A stretch of DNA of 64,000 nucleotides from Deltaproteobacteria bacterium (GTDB taxonomy: Bacteria; Myxococcota_A; UBA9042; PHBI01; JACKFB01): positions 62,001-126,000 of the forward strand of contig JACKFB010000007.1 of assembly GCA_020632695.1 (NCBI GenBank), given 5' to 3'. Position 1 is the first letter of the stretch. Each line of letters begins with the position of its first letter. Below, in pieces: positions 7,413 to 16,700 of the stretch. The notes under the pieces are model-generated. The model did not search any database, was not told the DNA's origin, and worked only from the letters and a program-made list of their open reading frames with translations. The position numbers were made by a program, and so were the translations under genes.

Positions 7413-10400
7413 TCAGACCGTGCGTCGGCGCCTGACCAGCAACGCCAGCACCAGCAGCGCGCCGGCCCAGGGGAGAGACGAGGGCCCGCCCTGGCAGCCG
7501 CCGCCGCCCTCGCCGGGCGGATCCACCAGGTCCAGCGGCGGAGTGGGCTCCCAACGTGGCAGCCGCTCGAGCTCGATGGGCTCGTCCTCGAGCTGCAGCA
7601 GGAAGGCCTCCAGCTCCTCCCGACGCTCGGGCGGGAGCTGGCTGGCCACGCCGACGTGGGCCGGGTTCTCGAGCACGTGACGCAGGGCAGGCGCGCTGCC
7701 GTCGTGCAGGTAGGGCGCGCTGGCCCACACGCCCCGCAGGGTCGGCGTGTCGAAGCCGTCGAGGGGACCGCCCAGGCGCTGGCCCGAGGTCTCGCGCCAG
7801 GTGCCGACGTCGTGGCGCACCCCCGGCGCGCTGTCGGTGAGCTGCTGACCCGAGTGGCAGTCGAGGCAGTCGAGGCTGCGGAAGAGCTCCTCGCCGGCCA
7901 CGGCCGCGGCGGTGCGGGTGCCGTCGGGGTTCCGGTACGGGCTGCGGGGGAAGGTGTCGAGGCTGGTGACGTAGGCGGCCAGGGCGTCGAGGCTGGCGCT
8001 GAGGCCGGCCTTGGGGGCGCCGAGCGGGTCATCGTGGCCGTCGCCCTCGAAGGCTTCGTCGCTCATCAGGCCGGTGCCGCCGAAGTGGAAGCGGATGTCG
8101 TTCTCGAAGTCCTGCACCTCGTCGAAGTTGGCGGTCCAGTGCAGCGGCCCGTGGGCCACCCCGGCGCGGCCGCGCAGATCGATGGTGTTGCGGTAGCCCT
8201 CGCCCCGGCCGGTGAAGTCCCACACCCGGCCGTCCTCGGCGCCCTCGAAGTGGCAGGTGGCGCAGGAGATGTAGCCGTCCTGGCTCATCTGGCGGCTCTG
8301 GGCGTCGTGGAAGAGCTGCTTGCCCAGCAGGATCTGGGGTTCCAGCGGCTCCTGGGCCACCGTGGGGAGCTCGGCCAGGTGGTGGGCGGCGCCGTCGGTG
8401 CCGGCGAGCAGTCCGGCGACGTCGTACACCGACAGGGTGCGGTCGAGCTGGTTGCGCACGAAGAGGCGGCCCGACTCGCTGAGCGCGAGGCCGTCGGGAG
8501 CCAGGCCGGTGGAGAACCCGCTGACCAGCCGGCCGGTCTCGGCGTCCAGGACGTCGACGACGCGGGTCCCCAGGCTGGCGACGAAGAGCAGGTCGCCGCT
8601 CCGGCTGGGCACGATCGCCGAGGGGAGGTTGTGGTCGTCGAGATCGACGCGCGCGTCGATGAGGTCGGCGCCGTCGGCGAGCGAGAAGGGGGCGATGACC
8701 GTACGCACCGTGTTGCTGGTCGAGGACGCGAGGCCGTCGCGCGCCAGCCCGCGGTCGGTGTCGTCCTTCTTGGCGGCCACGAAGGCGCGGCTGCCGTCGG
8801 GCAGGATCGCCGGCGCGCTGAGGTAGTTGGGGACGCCGCGGCCGGAGTGGTCGGTGTCGGGGCCCGGATCGACGTGCAGCGCGATGACGCCGCGCACCGA
8901 CAGCGACGCGGTGTCGACGTCGTAGACCTCGGCCACCTGGGGCAAGGTGCCGGAGTAGCTGGTCGAGACGAAGCGGCTGGCGAGCAGGCGCGCGCCGTCG
9001 CCGGTGAGGGCCAGGCCGCGCGGTCGCGGCTGGATGAAGCCCTGGTCGAGCGGGAGCGCGAGGGTCTGGCGCAGCGAGCGGGTCGTCGTGTCCAAGGCGC
9101 CGACGGCCCCCGGTCCGCTGAGCGCGACGTAGGCGGTGGCCGTCGCGGCGTCGATGACCAGGCCGCGAGGCGCCGCGCCGTGACCGAGCGCGATGGTGTC
9201 CAGCGAGGCGCCGGTCAGCGCGTCCAACACCACGACGGCGTCACCCTGGGAATCGGTGGCCCACAGCGTGCCGTCGGGAGCGAGAGCCAGGTCCTGGGGC
9301 GAGACGCCGGCCGGCGCCTCCCAGAGCGGGGCCAGCGTGTCGAGGTCGACGGCGCTCACGGTCCCGGCGTCGGGGTTGCTGACCAGCACCAGGGCGCGGG
9401 CCTCGTCGATGACCACCGGGCTCGAGCGCGCGGGCGGACGCGCGGTCAGAGGTCGGTGGACGACCTGCAACGCGCTGCAGGTGCGGCTGGCGCCGCCGAC
9501 GTCGACCGTCAGGGTGACCGGGTACCGGCCGGCGGCGTCGAAGACGTGGCTGGTCGCCGGGGTGGCCGCGGGCGCGCCGGTGGCGGTGGCGCCGAAGCTC
9601 CAGGTGTAGAGCGCGCCCGGGCCTGCGCTGGCGGCCTCGAAGGCGACCGGCGCCCCGACCAGCGCCGGCGGGCGCGCGCTGATGGCGCACGGTGGGGCCA
9701 CGATGTCGGCGCCGGTGGAGAACTCGGCGCGGTACTCGTGGGCCACGGGGTTGCCCACCAGGTCGCTGACCCCGCCGGCGGGCAGCAGCACCTCGTAGGT
9801 CGTGTCGGGGAGCAGGGGCTCGGCCGGCCAGAAGTTCAGCACGGTGAGGTTCAACCCCCACATGCCGGCCAGGGGCTCGCCGCCGACCGGGCGCACGATG
9901 AGGGTCTCGGGCGTCACCGTGCGCAGGTCGATGGCGTCGCTGAACGAAAGCCCAACCCGCGTCGTGAGGGGCTGCGCCGTGGCCCCGTCGGGCGGGTTGG
10001 CGTAGAGCACCGCCGGCGGCGTCGAGTCGCGCTGGGTGTCGTGGACGGCGAGCACCGAGCCGATGTTGACCTCGTCGTCGCTCATGACCAGCAGGTTTCC
10101 GATGGCCAGCGAGAACTGGTCGTCAGAGAAGATCGTCTTGATGAGGTCGTCGGGGTCGCGGCGCCCGGCGATGAACACGCTGGTGTCGAGCACGGTGGCG
10201 TCGGCCGCGGGCAGCGGCACCTTGAACTGGCCGCCGTTGGGGCGCAGCGAGCCGAGGAAGAGGAAGCCGTCGGAGAAGCTCATGTACTCGCTCAGCGGCG
10301 ACTCGGCCGAGCCCAGCAGGCGGATGTCGGTGGGGTCGGAGGTGACGTCGTAGGTGCGGAAGGGCGTCAGCAGGTAGGCGTGGGCGCCGTAGAAGCCGCC

Positions 10401-11153
10401 GATGTACGAGTTGTCGGGGGGCAGCACCGAGTCGAGCAGGGCGGGCGAGCGGGGGTCGCCGATGTCGACGGTGGCGATGCCGGCATGCTGCTTGGGGGTG
10501 GTGACCACCAGCAGGTTGCCGATGGCCTCGACCGGGCCGGCGCTGACGCCGCCGAGCTCGGTGGTGGAGAGGTGGGCGACGACCTCCGGGTGCCTGGGAT
10601 CGCTGGCGTCGACGACGTGCAGGCCCGTGTCGGTGCCGCCGACGAAGATGAAGTCGCCCTGCCAGGCGACGCCCCAGACGGCGGCGGTGTTGTCGCCGTA
10701 GTCGATGCCCTCGATGACCAGCGCGCTGAGCAGCTCCGGGGAGGTCGGGTCGGTGAGGTCCCACAGGTCGACGCCCTTGCCCGAGATGGTCACCAGCAGC
10801 GAGCGGCCGTCGGCGCTGCGGGCCGATGACACCGAGTGGGACTCGGCCTCGCCCGCCGCGTAGGGGCTGACGAAGGAGGACACCATCACCGGCGCGAAGG
10901 GATCGGCGATGTCCCAGAGCTGGTGGGAGGCGTTGCCGGCCAGGAGCAGGTAGCCGTCGACCACCGAGGGCTGGTTCTGCGGCTCGGCCCCGAGCTGAGG
11001 GCTGATGATCTGGTAGCGCTGGTCGGGCGTGTACGAGCGGTCGGGCAAGGTGCCGCCGCTGGCGAGGGCCTCGCGGGAGGCGCCGAGGACGCCGAGGACG
11101 CCGAGGACGCCGAGGACGCCGCACAGGGTGAGCAGAGGTCGGGAGAGGCTCAT
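7413..11153 (-). CDS. Exported LVIVD/Ig-like/PKD/YVTN-propeller protein fused to a diheme cytochrome module, MYXO-CTERM-like tail
   Basis: The product is a 1246-aa secreted protein. In order it shows a signal peptide (containing four VLG repeats), LVIVD-type repeats (about 50-370), a bacterial Ig-like domain (about 385-480), a PKD-like domain (about 495-570) and a YVTN-type beta-propeller (about 580-920). A cytochrome c peroxidase-like region (about 925-1190) follows, with two heme motifs, CATCH at 964-968 and CLDCH at 1096-1100. The tail has a Gly-rich stretch with one Cys, a hydrophobic helix (WAGALLVLALLV) and RRRR, matching the MYXO-CTERM sorting layout. The family suggests a surface-held diheme enzyme or electron carrier with a substrate-binding propeller. 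The substrate is unknown. It lies 31 bp downstream of the histidine kinase gene. Confidence 0.85.
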   Translation of the reverse strand: MSLSRPLLTLCGVLGVLGVLGVLGASREALASGGTLPDRSYTPDQRYQIISPQLGAEPQNQPSVVDGYLLLAGNASHQLWDIADPFAPVMVSSFVSPYAAGEAESHSVSSARSADGRSLLVTISGKGVDLWDLTDPTSPELLSALVIEGIDYGDNTAAVWGVAWQGDFIFVGGTDTGLHVVDASDPRHPEVVAHLSTTELGGVSAGPVEAIGNLLVVTTPKQHAGIATVDIGDPRSPALLDSVLPPDNSYIGGFYGAHAYLLTPFRTYDVTSDPTDIRLLGSAESPLSEYMSFSDGFLFLGSLRPNGGQFKVPLPAADATVLDTSVFIAGRRDPDDLIKTIFSDDQFSLAIGNLLVMSDDEVNIGSVLAVHDTQRDSTPPAVLYANPPDGATAQPLTTRVGLSFSDAIDLRTVTPETLIVRPVGGEPLAGMWGLNLTVLNFWPAEPLLPDTTYEVLLPAGGVSDLVGNPVAHEYRAEFSTGADIVAPPCAISARPPALVGAPVAFEAASAGPGALYTWSFGATATGAPAATPATSHVFDAAGRYPVTLTVDVGGASRTCSALQVVHRPLTARPPARSSPVVIDEARALVLVSNPDAGTVSAVDLDTLAPLWEAPAGVSPQDLALAPDGTLWATDSQGDAVVVLDALTGASLDTIALGHGAAPRGLVIDAATATAYVALSGPGAVGALDTTTRSLRQTLALPLDQGFIQPRPRGLALTGDGARLLASRFVSTSYSGTLPQVAEVYDVDTASLSVRGVIALHVDPGPDTDHSGRGVPNYLSAPAILPDGSRAFVAAKKDDTDRGLARDGLASSTSNTVRTVIAPFSLADGADLIDARVDLDDHNLPSAIVPSRSGDLLFVASLGTRVVDVLDAETGRLVSGFSTGLAPDGLALSESGRLFVRNQLDRTLSVYDVAGLLAGTDGAAHHLAELPTVAQEPLEPQILLGKQLFHDAQSRQMSQDGYISCATCHFEGAEDGRVWDFTGRGEGYRNTIDLRGRAGVAHGPLHWTANFDEVQDFENDIRFHFGGTGLMSDEAFEGDGHDDPLGAPKAGLSASLDALAAYVTSLDTFPRSPYRNPDGTRTAAAVAGEELFRSLDCLDCHSGQQLTDSAPGVRHDVGTWRETSGQRLGGPLDGFDTPTLRGVWASAPYLHDGSAPALRHVLENPAHVGVASQLPPERREELEAFLLQLEDEPIELERLPRWEPTPPLDLVDPPGEGGGGCQGGPSSLPWAGALLVLALLVRRRRTV
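11082..11120 (-). repeat. 9-bp tandem repeat inside a signal peptide
   Basis: Four head-to-tail copies of GCCGAGGAC (plus strand) with a partial fifth encode VLG-VLG-VLG-VLG in the hydrophobic core of the signal peptide of the 7413-11153 protein. Since the unit is nine bases, gain or loss of a copy would change the length of the core by three residues without shifting the frame. Confidence 0.9.
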
Positions 11154-11184
11154 GGCGGGACTCTCTCAGCGTCGGAGGGTGGAC

Positions 11185-12747
11185 TCAACCTTCGAACGCG
11201 GGAGGGATGCTACTGATCTCGGTGTCCGGCCGCCCCTGGTCCTCGGCGCCGCCCGGCGCGGGGAGCACCACCGTGAAGCTGGCGCCCTTGCCGACGGTGC
11301 TCAGCACCTCGATGCTGCCGCCGTAGGACTGGGCGATGCCGTGGCAGACCGCCAGCCCGAGCCCGGTACCCTTGCCCGGCTCCTTGGTGGTGAAGAAGGG
11401 ATCGAAGATGCGGTTGAGGCCGGTCTGGGTGATGCCCATGCCCTCGTCGGCGATGGTGATCTCCACCTGCCCTCGGCGCGCGACGACCCGCAGCTCCACC
11501 GCGGCGTCCTCCGGGCTGGCGTCGGCGGCGTTGAGCAGCAGGTTCACCAGCACCTGCTCGAGGCGACCGGCCGGGATGGCCACCGGCACGGCGGCGGCGG
11601 GCAGCCGCAGCCGCAGCTCGAGGGTCTTGAAGCGCTTCTGCGGGCCCACCAGCTTGGCGGCCGCCCGGGCGACGGCCACCGCGTCGCACAGGGGCTCGGC
11701 GTCCTCGGCCGGCCGGGCGAAGTCCAGCAGATCGCGGATGATGGTCCCGATGCGCTCGACGGAGGTCTCCATGATCGCCAGGTACTCGCGCCGCCGCTCC
11801 TCGGGCAGCTCGGGATCGGCCAGCATCTCCAGGTAGCCCTGGAGCACGGCGATGGGGTTGCCGATCTCGTGGGCGACCCCGGCGGCCAGCTCGCCGACGC
11901 TCGCCAGCTTCTCGGTGCGGACCAGGCGCTCCTGGGTGCGGGCGATCTCGCGGTTGGCCAGCTCCAGCTCGCTGACCTGGAGCTGGATGCGGCGCCGATC
12001 CACCGACAGCGTGTCGATCATCTTCTGGAAGGCCGTGTAGAGCTGGCCGAGCTCTCCGGACGGCTTGGCGATGGCCAGCGACGGCGAGGGCTCACCGCCG
12101 CCGGACACGCGGGCGACGATGCGCAGGAGCTGATGCACCGGGCGGATCACCGTGCGACCGAGCAGGATGTATCCGAGCAGCACCGCCAGCACGAGGATGA
12201 TGAGCGTGAAGAGGAGGAAGAGGCGCTCGATGCGCTCGGCGCGGTCCATGGTGGGGCCCAGCTCGGCCAGCAGGCAGACGGCGACGGGCTGTCGCACCGG
12301 GTCGGTGCCGGGTGGGCGCGGGCTGCCGACGAAGGGCGCCATCACGACCAGCAGCGGCCGGCCGTCCTGACCGCGCACCACCTCGTGGGCGACGTCGGAC
12401 TGGCGCAGCGGCGCCAGCTCGCGCGGGCTCACGGTGGCCTCGAACCGGCGCCGCCCCTCGGCGGAGTCGGCGATGGGCAGCATGTCCGGGCCCAGCACGT
12501 AGACCATGTCCGGCTCGGTGATGGCGCGGAGCCGCGCGGTGAGGTCGGCCAGGGCGTGGCCGTCCACCGACACCCCCTCGAAGGCGTCGGCCACCAGCGC
12601 GGCGGCCTCGCGAGCCTGGCGTACCCGCGACTCCACCACGGCGGCCTGGGTGACCCGCGAGGTCACCAGGTACGACGCGATGAGCCCGAAGGCGAGCACC
12701 ACCGCGAGGGCCAGCAGGACTTGCGTGCGGATGCCCCAGCGGATCAT
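11185..12747 (-). CDS. Membrane sensor histidine kinase
   Basis: The product is a 520-aa kinase. It has two membrane helices (about 9-29 and 175-197) enclosing a periplasmic sensor of about 145 residues, then a HAMP-like linker (198-250), a coiled coil, a HisKA domain with the H box around His293 (AGVAHEIGNP) and a HATPase domain. The HATPase domain has an N box (NLLLNAADAS), G1 (DEGMGI) and F/G2 boxes (FDPFFTTKEPGKGTGLGL). It lacks its own receiver domain. It lies 8 bp after pilD and 31 bp before the cytochrome-propeller gene, so it is likely co-transcribed with pilD. The NtrC-type regulator at 5316 is a possible partner. The sensed signal is unknown. Confidence 0.92.
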   Translation of the reverse strand: MIRWGIRTQVLLALAVVLAFGLIASYLVTSRVTQAAVVESRVRQAREAAALVADAFEGVSVDGHALADLTARLRAITEPDMVYVLGPDMLPIADSAEGRRRFEATVSPRELAPLRQSDVAHEVVRGQDGRPLLVVMAPFVGSPRPPGTDPVRQPVAVCLLAELGPTMDRAERIERLFLLFTLIILVLAVLLGYILLGRTVIRPVHQLLRIVARVSGGGEPSPSLAIAKPSGELGQLYTAFQKMIDTLSVDRRRIQLQVSELELANREIARTQERLVRTEKLASVGELAAGVAHEIGNPIAVLQGYLEMLADPELPEERRREYLAIMETSVERIGTIIRDLLDFARPAEDAEPLCDAVAVARAAAKLVGPQKRFKTLELRLRLPAAAVPVAIPAGRLEQVLVNLLLNAADASPEDAAVELRVVARRGQVEITIADEGMGITQTGLNRIFDPFFTTKEPGKGTGLGLAVCHGIAQSYGGSIEVLSTVGKGASFTVVLPAPGGAEDQGRPDTEISSIPPAFEG

Positions 12748-12754
12748 CGGAACG

Positions 12755-13702
12755 TCACCCGAACGAGAGGGCGGACGCGAGGAAGCCGCGGATCTCCTCC
12801 CGGAACAGAAGATACTCGATGGCAGCCAGCGCCAGGAAGGGCCCGAAGGGGATGGCGAGCTGACCGAAGCGCGTCGCGTCCGCGGTGGCGTCGGGCGCGG
12901 CCGCCGCGGGGTCGGGGACGGGCTCCGCGACCAGGTCGCCTGCGGGGTCCGGGGGGAGCTCGCTCACCGCGAAGGCGCGGCCGAGGATCAAGGTCAGCGC
13001 GATGCCCTGGATCGACGCGGCGAAGAGCACGAAGGGCAGGCCCTGCCAGCCGAGCCACGCGCCGATGGCGCCCAGCAGCTTCCAGTCGCCGCCGCCCATG
13101 CCCTCGCGGCCGGTGAGCAGCCCGTAGCCCAGGATGACCGCGAGGATGACGCCCGCGCCCGCCGCGGCGCCGATGAGGCTGTCCACCCAGGTCACGCCGA
13201 CCGCGTGGCCGGCGGCGAAGCTGGCCAGAAGGCCGAGCGGGATGGCGGGCAGGGACAGGCCGTCGGGGATGATGAACCAGTCCAGGTCGATGAAGGTGAT
13301 GGCCACCAGCCCGGCGAGGAAGGTGAGGTAGACGACGAAGGGGCCGGCGACGTCGAGCAGGAAGTCGGGCGAGACCAGCAGCTCGGCGGTGAGCAGACCG
13401 CCCGAGAGGTCGGCGAAGAGCGCCAGGGCCAGCACGCCCATGGCCAGCTCGACCAGGGCGTAGCGCGCCGAGATGGCCACCCCGCATGCGGCGCAGCGGC
13501 CGCGGAGCATGAGCCAGCCCAGGACGGGCACGTTGTGGCGGGCCCGGATCGGCGTCTCGCAGGCGGGGCAGCGGCTGGCCGGGCGCACGATGGAGAGGCC
13601 GGCCGGCAGGCGGTAGATGACCACGTTGAGGAAGGAGCCGATGGACGCGCCGAGGATGAAGACCAGGGCCGCGAAGGCCAGGCCGAGCCCCACGCCGGTC
13701 AT
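12755..13702 (-). CDS. pilD: Prepilin peptidase / N-methyltransferase (A24 family)
   Basis: The product is a 315-aa polytopic membrane enzyme. The N-terminal methyltransferase part has the paired CxxC motifs (CPAC and CAAC) in a cytoplasmic loop after the first helix. The aspartyl protease part has both catalytic motifs, FIDLDWFIIPD and GMGGGDWKLL. It cleaves the leader of type IV prepilins and methylates the new N-terminus. A Pro/Ala/Asp-rich loop of about 40 residues near the C-terminus precedes a last helix, which is longer than in standard PilD. The start overlaps the stop of the upstream glycosyltransferase-like gene by four bases (ATGA). Confidence 0.94.
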   Translation of the reverse strand: MTGVGLGLAFAALVFILGASIGSFLNVVIYRLPAGLSIVRPASRCPACETPIRARHNVPVLGWLMLRGRCAACGVAISARYALVELAMGVLALALFADLSGGLLTAELLVSPDFLLDVAGPFVVYLTFLAGLVAITFIDLDWFIIPDGLSLPAIPLGLLASFAAGHAVGVTWVDSLIGAAAGAGVILAVILGYGLLTGREGMGGGDWKLLGAIGAWLGWQGLPFVLFAASIQGIALTLILGRAFAVSELPPDPAGDLVAEPVPDPAAAAPDATADATRFGQLAIPFGPFLALAAIEYLLFREEIRGFLASALSFG

Positions 13703-16700
13703 CGGACCTGGAGGGTGCCGACGCGCACGCGGTTCTGGCCGTCGTGCTTCACGCGCCCCTCATCCCAGTTCTTGACCTTGAGGCGCTCGTCGCTGCCCGG
13801 CGTGTAGAAGCCGATCCAGATGTCCTGCGGGCCCGACGGCGTCCCGACCGGCACCTCGCCCTCGTAGACGTCGACGACCACGTCGCCCGGCATCCAGTGA
13901 TCGGTGCGGTAGCAGCCGACGCAGATCTTGCCCTGCTCTTCGCCCTCGGTGCCGGCGCCGGGCAGGTTCAGCGGCCAGTGGTCGCCGTGGATGCGGTTGG
14001 AGCTGCCCTGGCGGTCGATGTGCATGAAGATCTTGTAGGAGGTGCGGATGTCGCCGATGGCCTCGTAGTAGACCGAGAGCTTGTAGGTCTTGCCGCGGGA
14101 GACGACCTCCTCATCGAGGCGGTAGCCCAGCACGCGGATCTTGTCCTCGAAGTTGGCCCAGCCACGGTGCACCGAGGGGTCTTCGAGGGCGTCGAACTCG
14201 GCCCGCGTCATGGTGTGGGCGGCGTAGCGGTTCTGGTTCTCCTCGCCGGGCAGAAGCCAGCTCGCTCCCAGGAGCACGCGGCTGGACCGACCATCCAGCA
14301 CCGGCACGTGCCGCCCCCCCGAGAGCTCGCGGAAGGCGTGATTGAGCTCGGAGAAGTTCTCGGCCGGCAGCAGCGTGTAGTAGCGCTGGCGCTGCTCGGC
14401 GGTGGCGGTGTGCACCGGCGCCCGGGCGTCGTCGAGCGTGTAGGCGCTGCGCTGGGGCACGGTCGGCGAAAACGACGGGACGCCAGGTCCCTCCAGGGTG
14501 AGCGAGGTGGCGTCGTTGCCCGTCACCTTCCACTGCTTGCCGTCGGCGTCGACCAGCACGCGCCCGACGAGGCTGTCGGGGGCCCAGCTCCGTGTGTCGT
14601 CGACCAGGCGCCCCGGGCCGACGGCGGTCGCGACGCCCCGCTCCACCGGGTAGTCGCGGCGTCCGTCGCCGTTGGCGTCGTTGGCCGGGTCCCAGCCCGG
14701 GAACACCCGCGCCACCGAGCCGGTGCTGGTCTCGACGGCCGCCGGCGTGTCGGTCTGCCCCAGCAGCACGCGCAGGGCGGTCTGGCGGTCGCGCACCTCG
14801 GGGATGTCCGCCGTGTAGAAGTTCGAGTCCTTGCGTCCGGGGGTGCCGAAGCTGCCGTGCCGGATGATGCGGTCGCCCATGGCGTGGGCCGACAGCCCCT
14901 CGGCCTCGCGATAGGTCTGCAGCACGTGCTTCTGGCTGACGTGCTCGGAGAGCGTCGGGTAGAACGCGCCGGCGGCCAGGGCCGTGAAGACCAGGGCCGC
15001 GCTCACCAGGCCGAAGGCGGCGGCGGGGCCGCGCTCGAGCGGCTCGGCCAGGCGCCCCAAGCGCGCGGTCATGGCGCGCGGGAGCACCGCGTTGAGCACG
15101 ACGCCCACGATGACCAGCACCGCCAGGGCCGTGGTGCGCGACTCGAAGAGCAGGTAGCGGGTGAGGTTCTCGGCGGCGTCGGGGTAGAGCAGCGGGGCCA
15201 TCTGGTCCCAGCGATCCAGCAACGGCAGGGTCAGGGCGAAGAGCGCCGCGCAGCCGAGCAGGCCTCCCTCACGGGCGAAGGCCGGCAGGTCGCGGGCCAG
15301 CCGGGGCACCAGGGCGCGACACAGCGCCACGGCGGCCAGCAGCACGAGGACGGTCACGGCGGTCGGCCGCAGGTCGGCGTCGCGCGAGAGGCGGGCGGCC
15401 AGCGCCAGGGTCAGGGGGATCGAGGCCGCGGCCACGGCCGTGAGGAGGTCGCCCGAGCTGCGGCGCGTCGCGACGAGCAGCGCCACCGCCACCACGAGCA
15501 CGCCGGCGGTGGCCGGGTGGCCGAAGGTCTCCGCCCAGTAGCCGTCGGGCCAGCTCACCGAGGCCAGCATCACACCGGCCGCGACGGCCAGCAGCGCGGC
15601 GGCGGCCAGCAGCGCCCGCCGAGCGCCGACGGGGCGCTGCACGGCGACGACGACGCGACGGAGGCCCCGGGCAGGGAGGACCACGACGACGCGCGTCGCG
15701 TAAGCCGACACGACGCCGATGGATCGGAAGGGGAGGCCCAGGATCGACACGTTCTCGCGCGGCGCGACGTAGCCGCGGCCCCACAGGAGCAGCCTGGGGC
15801 CGAGGTGCTCGGAGAGCAGCACCAGGCCCAGCATCGCCAGCATCACCCAGGCCAGCAGCACCGCCGGGTCGGTGGAGAGCAGAAACGATGAGGCGAAGAC
15901 GCGCTGGTCGGCCGAGAGCGCGTTGGCCGTGTCGAGGTTCATGCCGGTGGCGTACTTGCCCAGCACCCTGGCAAGCCACATCAAGGGCAGCAGCACCAGG
16001 AAGATGCCGGCGGTGATGGAGGCCGGCCCCTCGCGCCGGAACCAGCCGGCGAGCCGGGACAGCGCCGTCACCAGGCGCGTGACGTGCACCAGGAGCAGCC
16101 CCGAGAGGAGGAAGACCAGCAGCATGGCGGTCTTCGACAGGTGCACGTCGGAGGGGAAGCGCTGGCCGGGCTTGTCGGCAAAGGGAGGATCGTAGGCGAG
16201 CAGGTCGGCCAGCGGCTGTGGGCTGGTGGAGAGCTCCTTCCACAAGATGATGGTCGTCAGCAGCACGAAGAAGGCGACGACGCGACTCCAGAGGCCGCGC
16301 TCGACGAGCTGGCGGAGGAAGAGCGCCACGCCGAGGGCGACGGCGGCGGGGCCGGTGAAGTGGGTCTGGTTGAAGCCCTTGAGCAGCCCCATGGTGGCGA
16401 TGGCCGGCACGGCCAGCCACACGACGAGGACCAGGCTCTCGCCCTGGCGCTCGTGGGTGGAGCGCCAGGCCAGGGAGCCGAAGGCCACCAGGATCGCCGC
16501 GGACCAGGGGAAGGTGCCGAAGCCGATGCGCTTGACCGCGTAGTCGAAGTTTCGCGCGTAGGCGCTGGGGCCCTCGGTGAAGAGGGGCTGGGTGAAGCGG
16601 AGCTGCCCGGCGAAGCCATCGGGCGGGGCGCGCAGCACCCATACGGCCGCGACGGCCAGGATCGTGGCCAGCAGGATGGCCGGCGCCCAGTCGTCGGCGC

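Noticed and set aside
7656..10829. Long plus-strand frame opposite the cytochrome-propeller gene
   Set aside because: Composition (Gly/Ala/Val/Arg only) and lack of motifs mark it as an antisense shadow; the minus strand has heme sites and a signal peptide.
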